Below the pieces are notes generated by a model, which saw nothing but the letters and a program-made list of their open reading frames with translations, was not told the origin of the DNA and made no database searches. Made by a program: the position numbers and the translations under genes. A stretch of DNA of 37,419 nucleotides from CAYYJM01 sp964471755. GTDB taxonomy: Bacteria > Planctomycetota > Planctomycetia > Gemmatales > Gemmataceae. Of this stretch, positions 24,248 to 31,823 are shown piece after piece (position 1 is the first letter of the stretch; each line of letters opens with the position of its first letter). The stretch spans positions 1 through 37,419 of the forward strand of contig CAYYJM010000025.1 of NCBI GenBank assembly GCA_964471755.1, read 5' to 3'.

Positions 24248-25364
24248 ATGTTCGGGAAGATCAGCCAGGTCGGGTGGTGGGTCTCCTCCATCGTCAGGAG
24301 CAACACCTTGCGGCTCGCCGTCTTCGGCGAGACCGCCTCCGGGAAGACGACCCTGCTGTCGTCCTTCTTCGGGATGCACCAGACGACGCGGTGCCGGGAG
24401 GAGTGCGGCTACAACCTCGTCGCCCGGGACATCACCTACGGAACCGCCTCCTCCAGAACTACTACCGCCTGGAACGGGACGGCCGGTTCCCGGACGACAC
24501 CGGCGGGCAGGCCGTCTACGAGTTCGACCTCAGGATGCCCGACTACGACCGCGGCACGCCCATGTCGCTCGCCTGGGTCGATTACCCCGGCGGGTGGCTG
24601 GTCAACGCGGCGGCATCCCGGGAGGAGGAGGACCGCCGGCGGGCGACCGTCCAGGGGATGCTCGACTCGGACGTGGCCGTCCTGCTCGTGAACGGGGAGC
24701 GGTACGCGAAGGACGGGGTCGGCTACGTCCGCCGCGTCCNNNNNNNNNNCACACCATCGAAAACCACCGACAGAAGTACCCGGCCGTCCGCGGCCGCTAC
24801 CCCGACTTCTGGGTCATCGCCCTGACGAAGGCGGACCTCCTCGAGCCCTCCTTCAAGGCCGAGAGGTTCGCCAAGGACACGGTCATCGACGCCCGGGACG
24901 AGCTGGAGTCCCTGGCGGATGCCATCCGGCCCGCCTCGAGCGGTGGCCGGGTACGGCTCGGGGTGGACTACCTCCTCCTGTCGTCGGCCGACGCGACGGC
25001 CGGCCGGGCCGACCCCCACAGGAGCCAGGGGCTCCAGTTCATCCTCCCACTGGTCTTCCGCTCGCGACTGGAGCGGACGGTGAAGGCGAAACGGACCAGC
25101 CAGGAGACCCCGCCACCCTCGAAGGATGCCTCGGCCTGGCTCGGTCCCATCGCCCAGCTCGGGAAGATGATCGCCGGCGTGTTCACCGGCTCCTCCGCCG
25201 GCCTACTCGCGTTCCTGGTGGGGTTGACGGCTGAGCAGTTGCAGGACTACATGAAATCGGCCAAGAAACGGCATGACCACCACGCCGCCCTGGCGTTCTC
25301 GATGTTCCGGCAGCTGTCGGCCCCGTCGCTGGACCGGCTCTACTTCTGCTCGATGGCCAGGTGA
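24248..25364 (+). pseudogene. TRAFAC-like GTPase, frameshifted and interrupted by assembly gap
   Basis: About 370 codons. It starts MFGKISQVGW with GAGG upstream. The P-loop is GETASGKTT, the Walker B region is LAWVDYPGGWL, and the base-recognition motif is ALTKADLLE. The DYPGGW pattern resembles YcjX-like and predicted double-GTPase families rather than translation GTPases. A Gly/Ala-rich stretch near the C terminus (AGVFTGSSAGLLAFLVGLTA) could insert in or touch membrane. Adding one base between 24441 and 24442 restores the frame as ITYG-NRLLQNYYRLERDG, so a single-base deletion or base-call error is likely. Ten N at 24740-24749 cause a second break, after which family sequence resumes at HTIENHRQKYP. 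All three segments look conserved, so the gene may be intact in the organism. The partner gene starts 19 bases after the stop. Confidence 0.75.
24740..24749. other. Assembly gap (10 N)
   Basis: Ten N in the GTPase gene between the GYVRRV and HTIENHRQKY segments. Like the gap at 8982, it is exactly 10 bases and the reading frame differs across it, so it is a placeholder. Confidence 0.95.
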
Positions 25365-25382
25365 CTTGCGAGGGCGGACGTG

Positions 25383-26000
25383 ATGGCGGGCGAGCGGATT
25401 CGGGTCGCCTTCGCGGACCTGCTGTGGCGGACGCGGGGGCTGTACTGGGACCACCAGACCATCGCCACACCCGACGACGGGGACTGGTTCGGCGTGCTGG
25501 ACGAGGCCTTCTCGGGGCGGCCCGTCGGGTGGCAGTCCGAGGGGCTGATCACTGGAGGCGTCCGGCCGTTCCTCGCCTTCGTGCAGCACGGTCCCGCGGA
25601 TCGGCCGGACGCGGGGAACCGGCCCATCCGCCACCAGGTCTGCTGGTTCGTCCCGCCGGCCGACATCGAGTCCGTCGGCCGGCTGTACCCGGACTGGCCG
25701 GAGCGGCTCCTGGCGTGGCTGTCGCCGGCATACGACCGGGTATATGGCCTCGACGACGGGACGGTGGCCCTGTGGGACATCGAGCACCCCGAGGAGCCCC
25801 TCGGGCAACATCTCCTCCAGGCGGTGCGGGCCTTCACCCGCGGATCGGGGATGGCGGCCTACGAACTCCCGCTGATCCCGCTCGCCCTTCCCGTCGAGGC
25901 GGCCGGAACTACCCCGGTTGTCCAAGACGAGGAGGGGAGCGACGCTTCCAGGCCGGCCGGGAATGGCGGGGAGCCGGGCAGGGCGGCCCACGCCGGCTGA
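25383..26000 (+). CDS. Unrecognised partner of the GTPase
   Basis: A 205-residue soluble protein with no signal peptide or membrane helix. I do not recognise it. It is rich in aromatic residues (RTRGLYWDHQT, DWFGVLDEAF, HQVCWFVPPADIESVGRLYP), suggesting a compact alpha/beta domain to about residue 180, followed by a disordered Gly/Ala/Glu tail (SDASRPAGNGGEPGRAAHAG). The ATG at 25383 has GAGGG 9 bases upstream, and a GTG one codon earlier is possible. It follows the GTPase stop by 18 bp, so the two are almost certainly cotranscribed and probably act together as regulator, effector or adaptor. The RAYT 5' repeat begins 53 bp after its stop. Confidence 0.7.
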   Translation: MAGERIRVAFADLLWRTRGLYWDHQTIATPDDGDWFGVLDEAFSGRPVGWQSEGLITGGVRPFLAFVQHGPADRPDAGNRPIRHQVCWFVPPADIESVGRLYPDWPERLLAWLSPAYDRVYGLDDGTVALWDIEHPEEPLGQHLLQAVRAFTRGSGMAAYELPLIPLALPVEAAGTTPVVQDEEGSDASRPAGNGGEPGRAAHAG

Positions 26001-26052
26001 TCGGAACTCGTACCGTCGTGATCTCGTGCCGGGGGATCGCGACGGCGGGAGG

Positions 26053-26088
26053 AAAAAGGGGTCGGGGAAAAGGGGTCGGGAGTCTTTT
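26053..26088. repeat. RAYT upstream REP repeat (inverted)
   Basis: Contains a first partial unit (AAAAAGGGGTCGGG, 26055-26066) and a full unit AAGGGGTCGGGAGTCTTTT (26070-26088). The full unit is the perfect 19-bp reverse complement of 26800-26818 beyond the transposase stop. Together they bracket the RAYT gene as an inverted pair. Confidence 0.9.
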
Positions 26089-26125
26089 CTTGCCGATCGG
26101 TGTGGTGGCGTCTATCTTGAACACC

Positions 26126-26800
26126 ATGCCGCGACGTTTACGCTATGCCTCGGGTGGCTTCGTCTATCACGTCCTCAATCGAGCGGTAGGTCGGGCCAGC
26201 CTGTTCGACAAGGAGGGTGATTACACCGCCTTTGTCACGGTCCTGACCGAGGCCCGGGACTTCGTGCCCATGCGTTTGCTGGCCTGGTGCGCGATGCCCA
26301 ATCACTGGCATCTGCTGCTCTGGCCGCGTGCCGATGGCGACCTGTCGGAGTATCTCCGCTGGCTGACGGTGACGCACACGCAACGCTGGCACGCCCATCA
26401 TCACACGGCCGGCACTGGGCCGCTCTATCAGGGACGGTTCAAGTCGTTTCCAGTGCAGGAAGATGAGCATTACTTGCAGGTGTGCCGCTACGTGGAGCGC
26501 AATGCCTTGCGTGCCAATCTGGTGAAACAGGCTGAGGACTGGCGTTGGGGGAGTTTGTGGCAACGGGTCCAGGGCACGGCCCTGCCGACGCTGACGGAGG
26601 GTCCGGTGCCGTTGCCGGCAGAGTGGTCAAGCCACGTCAATCAGCCACAAACGGAAGCGGAGTTAACGCGACTGCGTCAGGCGGTGGTGCGTGGCAGTCC
26701 CTATGGGCAAGAGGACTGGCAACGGCACACGGCCGGGCGTCTGGGTCTGGAGAGTACCCTGCGAGCGCGAGGTCGACCACGCAAGCCCGGCAATCATTAA
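26126..26800 (+). CDS. REP-associated tyrosine transposase (RAYT, Y1_Tnp/HUH family)
   Basis: A 224-residue single-strand DNA endonuclease of the TnpA_REP type, which mobilises or maintains REP palindromes. The HUH motif is HWH at residues 60-62 (CAMPNHWHLLLWP), and the catalytic tyrosine is Tyr122 in CRYVERNALRANLV. Other family marks are YHVLNRAVGR near the start, GPLYQGRFKSF and WRWGSLWQR. The Arg-rich C terminus (TLRARGRPRK) may bind DNA. The ATG at 26126 is chosen because the homology starts there; the frame is open further upstream without meaning. It is flanked by perfect 19-bp inverted REP units, the downstream one overlapping its TAA, so it looks complete. The same C terminus recurs as remnants at 22903 and 23478. 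Confidence 0.92.
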   Translation: MPRRLRYASGGFVYHVLNRAVGRASLFDKEGDYTAFVTVLTEARDFVPMRLLAWCAMPNHWHLLLWPRADGDLSEYLRWLTVTHTQRWHAHHHTAGTGPLYQGRFKSFPVQEDEHYLQVCRYVERNALRANLVKQAEDWRWGSLWQRVQGTALPTLTEGPVPLPAEWSSHVNQPQTEAELTRLRQAVVRGSPYGQEDWQRHTAGRLGLESTLRARGRPRKPGNH

Positions 26801-26822
26801 AAAGACTCCCGACCCCTTATCT
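26799..26822. repeat. RAYT downstream REP repeat
   Basis: AAAAGACTCCCGACCCCTT at 26800-26818, overlapping the stop codon of the transposase (26798-26800). It also supplies the stop codon of the converging WD40 gene (26817-26819, read as TAA on the minus strand). The TTATCT tail is shared with the copy at 23478-23517. Confidence 0.9.
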
Positions 26823-27782
26823 TGTCTTTCGCACGTCGGCGACACCCCAGAGCCGGACCATCCGGTCGATCCCGCCAGTCGCCAGTCGCTTGCCGCTATC
26901 GAGGAAGACGACACACTGAAAGCCGAGGACGCCCTCATCCATCCTGGCGACGAGTTTCCCAGTGGCGAAGTCCCACAGGAACAGTTTGCCGTCGCGGCTG
27001 ACCGAGGCGAGCGTCTTGCCGTCCGGCGACAGCGCCAGCGCGCGGACCAGGCCCGAGTGGCCTTCGAGTTTCCGCTCGCACGCCCCGGTTTCGGCATCCC
27101 AGACGCGGATCACGCCGTCCTTGCCGCTGCTGACGAGGCGGCCCTTCCCGGCGAAGTGAACGTCGCGGACGAACTCGGTGTGGCCCCTGGCGACGGTCAC
27201 GGCCTTGCTCGTTTCGACATCCCAGACTCGCACGGTCTTGTCCCACCCGCCGGACGCGATCCGCTTACCGTCCGGTGACACCGTCACGCAGTTGACCTCG
27301 GCGTCATGCCCCTTCAGCGTTGCCGTCACCTTGCCGGTGGAGGCGTCCCAGACCTTCACCGTCCGATCCACGCTTCCCGACACCAGTCGCTTGCCATCCG
27401 GTGAGAAGCACAGCGAGCGCACGTCCTTGTCGTGGCCTTTCCAGTCGGCAACCCGCCTGGCCGTCGCCACGTCCCAGACGAAGATGTCCGGACCGTGACC
27501 AGCGGAACAGAGGGTCTTGCCGTCCGGGCTGAGGGCGACACAGGTGACCATGTCCTTGTGGCCGGCCAATGTCGCCACGCACTTGCCGGCGGCGATGTCC
27601 CACAGCTTCACGGCCCCGTCCTTGGCCCCGGAGACGAGCAACTTCGAGTCACCGCTGACGGCCACGCAGGTGATCGTTCCGCCGTGGCCCTTCAGCTTCA
27701 CCTCGACCTGGGCCGAGACGCTCGCTGGGAGCATCGACAGGCCGAAGACCGTGATCGTTGCTAGCAAGCGATTGACTCTCAT
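26817..27782 (-). CDS. Secreted seven-repeat WD40 protein
   Basis: A 321-residue protein with a signal peptide (cut after ASVSAQ, about residue 25). Seven WD40 repeats complete one propeller. Units begin at LKGHGGTI, LAGHKDMV, WKGHDKDV, LKGHDAEV, ARGHTEFV, LEGHSGLV and a last degenerate MDEGVLGF, with blade ends VKLWD, VFVWD-like, VKVWD, VRVWD, IRVWD, LFLWD and VRLWG. Such proteins act as interaction platforms; the partner is unknown. The ATG at 27782 is chosen; a TTG two codons upstream would overlap the previous stop. It lies 2 bp after the DUF1559 stop, so the two are translated from one message. Its stop codon lies inside the RAYT repeat. Confidence 0.88.
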   Translation of the reverse strand: MRVNRLLATITVFGLSMLPASVSAQVEVKLKGHGGTITCVAVSGDSKLLVSGAKDGAVKLWDIAAGKCVATLAGHKDMVTCVALSPDGKTLCSAGHGPDIFVWDVATARRVADWKGHDKDVRSLCFSPDGKRLVSGSVDRTVKVWDASTGKVTATLKGHDAEVNCVTVSPDGKRIASGGWDKTVRVWDVETSKAVTVARGHTEFVRDVHFAGKGRLVSSGKDGVIRVWDAETGACERKLEGHSGLVRALALSPDGKTLASVSRDGKLFLWDFATGKLVARMDEGVLGFQCVVFLDSGKRLATGGIDRMVRLWGVADVRKTR

Positions 27783-27784
27783 GT

Positions 27785-28771
27785 TCAATCCAGGGTTGGA
27801 ACTTCGCCGTCATTCCGCACGCAGAGCCGGCGCAGGTTGTTCGCGTCGATGCTGTCCCGCACGAAGCGCACCGAGCCGTCCGCCAGAGCGAAGTTGGCCC
27901 CGCCGGTGTGCTGGCTGCCGAACGAGCAGATCCGCTGGTCGTAGAGGGGTTGGAAGGCAGCGAAGGTCGTCGGCGGGTTGGTGGGGACGCGGTAGTTGAT
28001 CGGGGACCAGGCGCTCATGGTCACGTCGCCCGCCGCCAGGCGGCCGCCGGAGTTCGCCCACCAGCCGACGCTGCCCATCGGGTTGATGAACTGTCCCGAG
28101 GGCGGGGCGACGACCGCCGCCGCGGCGTCGAGGTTGCGGTCCAAATGACTCCGCTCGCCGAAGAGGGCGGTGTTGCTCAACCCATCCAGGATAGCCGAGA
28201 TCCGCACCGGCGAGCCGTTCGGTGCCGTCTGCGAGCCAGGGCCGATGACGCCGAAGACGCCGTCGTTGGTCGCGTACTGCGGGTCGTAACTGCGACCGCC
28301 GCCGTTGCCGCCGTAACTGGTCAGCGAGTACCAGCGGTTGCTGCCGGCATCGATGGGATTCTGGCCGATCACGTCGGAGGGGCAGAGCAGGATCGGTAGG
28401 ATCGTCGCCGTCTTCGCGGTCGGGCCGGGTGCCGGCGTCTCGGTGTTCACCAGCGGATCGGTCAGGTTCCAGTCCCTCGACAGGTTGTCCTGTTCGAGGT
28501 AGGGCGCGAGGTAGACGAACAGCGTGACGCCCCGGTACTTCGGCTTACCGGCGAACTGGAGCTGGTTGACGCCCGGCGGAAACCGCTCCTGGGCTCCGTG
28601 GTAGTTGTGGGCCGCGAGGGCGATCTGTTTGAGGTTGTTGCTGCACTGCATGCGTGAGGCCGCTTCGCGCACCTTCTGCACGGCCGGCAATAACAGCCCG
28701 ATCAAAATGGCGATGATGGCGATTACAACCAGCAGTTCGATCAAGGTGAAGCCTGGACGCCGTCTCATCAT
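27785..28771 (-). CDS. DUF1559 family pilin-like protein
   Basis: A 328-residue protein of the planctomycete DUF1559 (PulG-like) family. The N terminus is a type IV pilin-like prepilin signal (RRRPGFTLIELLVVIAIIA) followed by the hydrophobic helix. The sequence then reads LLPAVQKVREAASRMQCSNN, and the C-terminal H-X9-DG motif is HTGGANFALADG. These proteins are very numerous in planctomycetes and are thought to be pseudopilin-like surface components; no specific role can be given. GGAG lies 8 bases before the ATG at 28771. The ModE-type regulator gene ends 44 bp upstream on the same strand. Confidence 0.93.
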   Translation of the reverse strand: MMRRRPGFTLIELLVVIAIIAILIGLLLPAVQKVREAASRMQCSNNLKQIALAAHNYHGAQERFPPGVNQLQFAGKPKYRGVTLFVYLAPYLEQDNLSRDWNLTDPLVNTETPAPGPTAKTATILPILLCPSDVIGQNPIDAGSNRWYSLTSYGGNGGGRSYDPQYATNDGVFGVIGPGSQTAPNGSPVRISAILDGLSNTALFGERSHLDRNLDAAAAVVAPPSGQFINPMGSVGWWANSGGRLAAGDVTMSAWSPINYRVPTNPPTTFAAFQPLYDQRICSFGSQHTGGANFALADGSVRFVRDSIDANNLRRLCVRNDGEVPTLD

Positions 28772-28815
28772 TTCGTCTCCGAGCGCTATTCCCGTTCATG
28801 CATAACGCTCCTATC

Positions 28816-29196
28816 CTACGGAGGGTCGGTCACCGGCAAGGGCTGAGTCGGTGGTGTCTCCTCGGCGATCTGTCCGGCGGCTCGGACCAGTTGCTCGACC
28901 AGTCGGCGATACTCGACGATGGCCTCCCGACCGCGCTGCGTGAGGGTCGCCCCGCCGCCGCCGGCTCCCCCGGTGGTCGCCTCGACGTAGGTTTCGCCGG
29001 CCGCCGAGTTGACGGACTGAACGAGTTGCCACGCTCGCCGGTAGGACATGTTCATCTGCTTGGCAGCGGCGGCGATGCTTCGGTGGCGGTCGATGAGTTC
29101 GAGGAGTTCGACGCGTCCCGGCCCGAGGATCTTCTCGCCATCGCGTTCGATCCAGACCCGGATGCGCAAACTCCAGCCCGTGTGTCCGTTGAACAT
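28816..29196 (-). CDS. ModE-type winged-helix regulator lacking a molybdate domain
   Basis: A 126-residue DNA-binding protein. Residues about 20-100 match the N-terminal helix-turn-helix of ModE: GRVELLELIDRHRSIAAAAK, then MSYRRAWQLVQSVNSA, and the wing TTGGAGGGGATLTQRG. The C-terminal TOBE (molybdate-binding) domains are absent. Such stand-alone forms are common and their ligand, if any, is unknown. AGGGG precedes the ATG at 29196; an upstream in-frame extension lacks support. It is divergent from the small secreted protein at 29355 (158-bp shared region) and upstream of the DUF1559 and WD40 genes, so it may regulate either side. Confidence 0.85.
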   Translation of the reverse strand: MFNGHTGWSLRIRVWIERDGEKILGPGRVELLELIDRHRSIAAAAKQMNMSYRRAWQLVQSVNSAAGETYVEATTGGAGGGGATLTQRGREAIVEYRRLVEQLVRAAGQIAEETPPTQPLPVTDPP

Positions 29197-29354
29197 GGCT
29201 TCGCCCCTGATGCTTGACGTGTCGAGCAGTGGGAATGAAAGTCGCCGCTGCTCATTCCTCAACATCGTACTCCGGAGAAGGAGCTTACCCGATGCCGATT
29301 TCGTGTGGACCGGATCTGAGAGCGCCCGATCACTCGGTCGAAAGGAGTAAAGTA

Positions 29355-29744
29355 ATGTCCATTCGATGCCTGCTTGCCGTTGTCCTGTTCGCGTGCGTGG
29401 TCCCGCTGTCCGGCGCGGACGAGGAGAAGGCACTCACCCCGATCGAGGCCCGCAAGAAGATCGGAGAGAAGATCACCGTCAAAATGGAAGTGAAGGCCGC
29501 GAAGGACCGCCTGGAGAAGCGCGGCGAGATCTACCTCGACGCGGAGGAGGACTTCAGGGACGCGAAGAACTTCGCCGTCGTCATCACCAAGACAGGGGCG
29601 GCGAGTTTGAAGGAGGCCGGCATCGATGACCCCGTCGGCCACTTCCAGGGGAAGACGATCCGGGCGACCGGCACGGTGAAGGAGGTTGACGACGTGCCGC
29701 GCATCGAGGTCGATGACGCGAAGCAGATCGCCGTCGATAAGTAA
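29355..29744 (+). CDS. Small secreted protein with OB-fold-like domain
   Basis: A 129-residue exported protein. The signal peptide ends at about residue 21 (PLSGADEE). The mature part (ARKKIGEKITVKMEVKAAKD through GHFQGKTIRATGTVKEVDDV) has the strand pattern of OB-fold nucleic-acid/oligosaccharide-binding-like domains found in many small secreted planctomycete proteins. A strong AAAGGAG site sits 7 bases before the ATG. It is divergent from the ModE-type gene. Binding partner unknown. Confidence 0.75.
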   Translation: MSIRCLLAVVLFACVVPLSGADEEKALTPIEARKKIGEKITVKMEVKAAKDRLEKRGEIYLDAEEDFRDAKNFAVVITKTGAASLKEAGIDDPVGHFQGKTIRATGTVKEVDDVPRIEVDDAKQIAVDK

Positions 29745-29918
29745 TCGGGAGGGCCGGCCTGGAGCCTTTCGCGACGAAGACCGGCGGCGAAAGATCACAC
29801 GGCCCCACGCAATCGCTGGGTATTTCGTTGCTTTCCCTTGCCGCAACATGGATGATGCCGGAGGATTATTCGGCCACCCCTTCATGAGGAACGTTTCCAG
29901 CCCGAAAGGAATCCGCCC
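29745..29918. other. Intergenic stretch, 174 bp
   Basis: I see no gene or repeat here. It ends with the AAAGGA ribosome site (29905-29910) of the DUF2339 gene. Confidence 0.5.
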
Positions 29919-31823
29919 ATGTTCTTCCTGATGGAGTTCCTGTTTCCGCTCCTGGGGTTCCTGATAATCCTGGGTCTGCTGTTCGTCTTCGTGGGAGGCC
30001 CGATCCTCGGCCTGATCGGCTACTGGCGTGGCCTGTCGCTGCGTCGTCGCATCGCCGCACTCGAGGCGGAGGTGGCCAGTCTGCGCGCAGGGACGCTGAC
30101 AACCGATCCGACCGACCTGCTTCCCCGCCTGGAACCGGAACCGCGCCCGGAACCCTCCCGGCCCGAAGCCGTGGCTGCGGAGTCAGTTCCGCCGGAGAAA
30201 CGCGAAACGCCTTCGCGTCTGGAGGGTCTGCTCGGTGGCCACGTCCTGGGCTGGGCGGCCGTCGTGCTGCTGCTCCTGGCGGCGGGCTACTTCCTCCAGT
30301 ACGCCTTCCAGAATGGACTGATCGGCCCGTTCGGTCAGGTCAGCCTCGGCATCCTCGGCGGAGCCGGCCTTTGCGTTCTGGGCTACCTGTCCCATCGACG
30401 CGGCCGCTGGCTGTTCGCTCAGATGCTTTCGGCGGCCGGCGTGGCGATTCTCTACCTGTCAACCTTCGCCAGTTTCGGCTACTACGAACTGCTGCCGATG
30501 AGCCGGGCGGGACCGTACCTCGTCGCCGTCGTCGTGCTGACGGCCGGGCTCGCCGTCACCTACCCGGCGTTCGGCATCGCCATCCTCGCCCTGGTCGGCG
30601 GCCTGACCGCTCCGACGCTACTGCACAGTGAGCGCGATCCCTACCTGGCCTTCTTCCTCTACCTGGCCCTGCTCGACGCGGCCACTTTGAGCATGGCGGT
30701 CCTCCGCGGCTGGCGATTGCTCGCGCCGCTCGCTTTGATCGGCGTGCAGAGCCTGTTCTGGGGCTGGGCATTCGGCCATTACCACCCGGAGAAACTCACC
30801 GCCGTCCTGATCTTCCAGGGCGTCGTCTACCTGCTGCACACGGCTCACGACGTGCTGCTGCCGGTCCTGCGCAAGCAGTTCGCTCACCCGCTGCAACTGC
30901 TCGATCTGATCCTCAACGCGACCGCGCTGGCCGTGGCCGGGACGGCGTTCCTGCGCGACGATCTCGGCCCGTGGCTTCCACACCTCGCCGTCGGGGCCGC
31001 CATCCTCTACGCCCTGCAATCGCGGGTTGTCCAGCTGCGGGAGCCAATCGATGCCTGGCTCCAGTTGACGCTCGTCGCGGTCGGCTTCAGCTTCCTGGCC
31101 GTCGCTTTCGCCCTGCGGCTGGATGCGCCGTGGGCCGCCGTGGCGTGGGCCGTTCAGGGCCTCGGCCTGTGGTGGTACGGTCTGCGGGTGCGATCGCAGT
31201 CGATGCGCTGGCTGGCGGCCGTGCTGCTCTTCCTGGCCGTCTTCTCGGTGCTGGCGAATCGGAACGAGCCGGCCTTCGCGGTCTGGCGCGGTGGTCCGAT
31301 CGACTTCTTCCTGCCGCTGATCAATCAGTACGCCTTCCCCGGCGTCCTGGTGACGGCGTGCCTGCTGGCGGCAGCGTATGCCACGCGGGTCATGATGCCG
31401 CCTCGGACTTCGGGCCCGCGCGGCGTCTGGCTGACCGTCGTTCTGGTTGGCCTCGTCCTGGGGTTGCACGTTCTCACTGCGGACGTGACGCGCTTCGTCC
31501 ACATGCTGGAATCGCGCAACGGCTGGTCGCGGTACGACTCGTTCAGTCTGGTGGGCATGAGCCGGACGATCACCTGGGGCCTGTATGCCGGCCTGGTCCT
31601 GGCGGTCGGCTTCTGGCGCGACAGCCGAACGCTGCGAGGGGCCGCTCTGGGCCTGTTCGGCCTGGCCCTGCTCAAGGCACTCTTCGTGGACAGCGCGTCC
31701 CTGGTGGGATTCTCGCGTGTGGTGGCCTTCTTCGTCCTGGCGGTGGTCATGGGCCTGGGAGCGTGGACGTATCAGCGACTCGAACACGCCCATCGTTCGT
31801 CGAGCCCGGAGGTGCGATCATGA
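29919..31823 (+). CDS. DUF2339 polytopic membrane protein
   Basis: A 634-residue protein. It begins with a hydrophobic helix (residues about 6-33), a short coiled coil (RRRIAALEAEVASLRAG) and a Pro/Glu-rich linker (residues about 60-100). Some fifteen to twenty membrane helices follow, starting LLGGHVLGWAAVVLLLLAA. This is the DUF2339 architecture, in which the GGHVLGW-type motif opens the helical part. The function is not known. The stop overlaps the start of the DUF3999 gene by 4 bp, the usual gene pair for these families, so they probably make one envelope complex. AAAGGA lies 8 bases before the ATG. Confidence 0.9.
   Translation: MFFLMEFLFPLLGFLIILGLLFVFVGGPILGLIGYWRGLSLRRRIAALEAEVASLRAGTLTTDPTDLLPRLEPEPRPEPSRPEAVAAESVPPEKRETPSRLEGLLGGHVLGWAAVVLLLLAAGYFLQYAFQNGLIGPFGQVSLGILGGAGLCVLGYLSHRRGRWLFAQMLSAAGVAILYLSTFASFGYYELLPMSRAGPYLVAVVVLTAGLAVTYPAFGIAILALVGGLTAPTLLHSERDPYLAFFLYLALLDAATLSMAVLRGWRLLAPLALIGVQSLFWGWAFGHYHPEKLTAVLIFQGVVYLLHTAHDVLLPVLRKQFAHPLQLLDLILNATALAVAGTAFLRDDLGPWLPHLAVGAAILYALQSRVVQLREPIDAWLQLTLVAVGFSFLAVAFALRLDAPWAAVAWAVQGLGLWWYGLRVRSQSMRWLAAVLLFLAVFSVLANRNEPAFAVWRGGPIDFFLPLINQYAFPGVLVTACLLAAAYATRVMMPPRTSGPRGVWLTVVLVGLVLGLHVLTADVTRFVHMLESRNGWSRYDSFSLVGMSRTITWGLYAGLVLAVGFWRDSRTLRGAALGLFGLALLKALFVDSASLVGFSRVVAFFVLAVVMGLGAWTYQRLEHAHRSSSPEVRS

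Noticed and set aside
29197..29354. A sigma-70 type promoter (TTGACG at 29214) between the divergent genes
   Set aside because: No acceptable -10 box follows at 16-18 bases, so I do not list it as a promoter.
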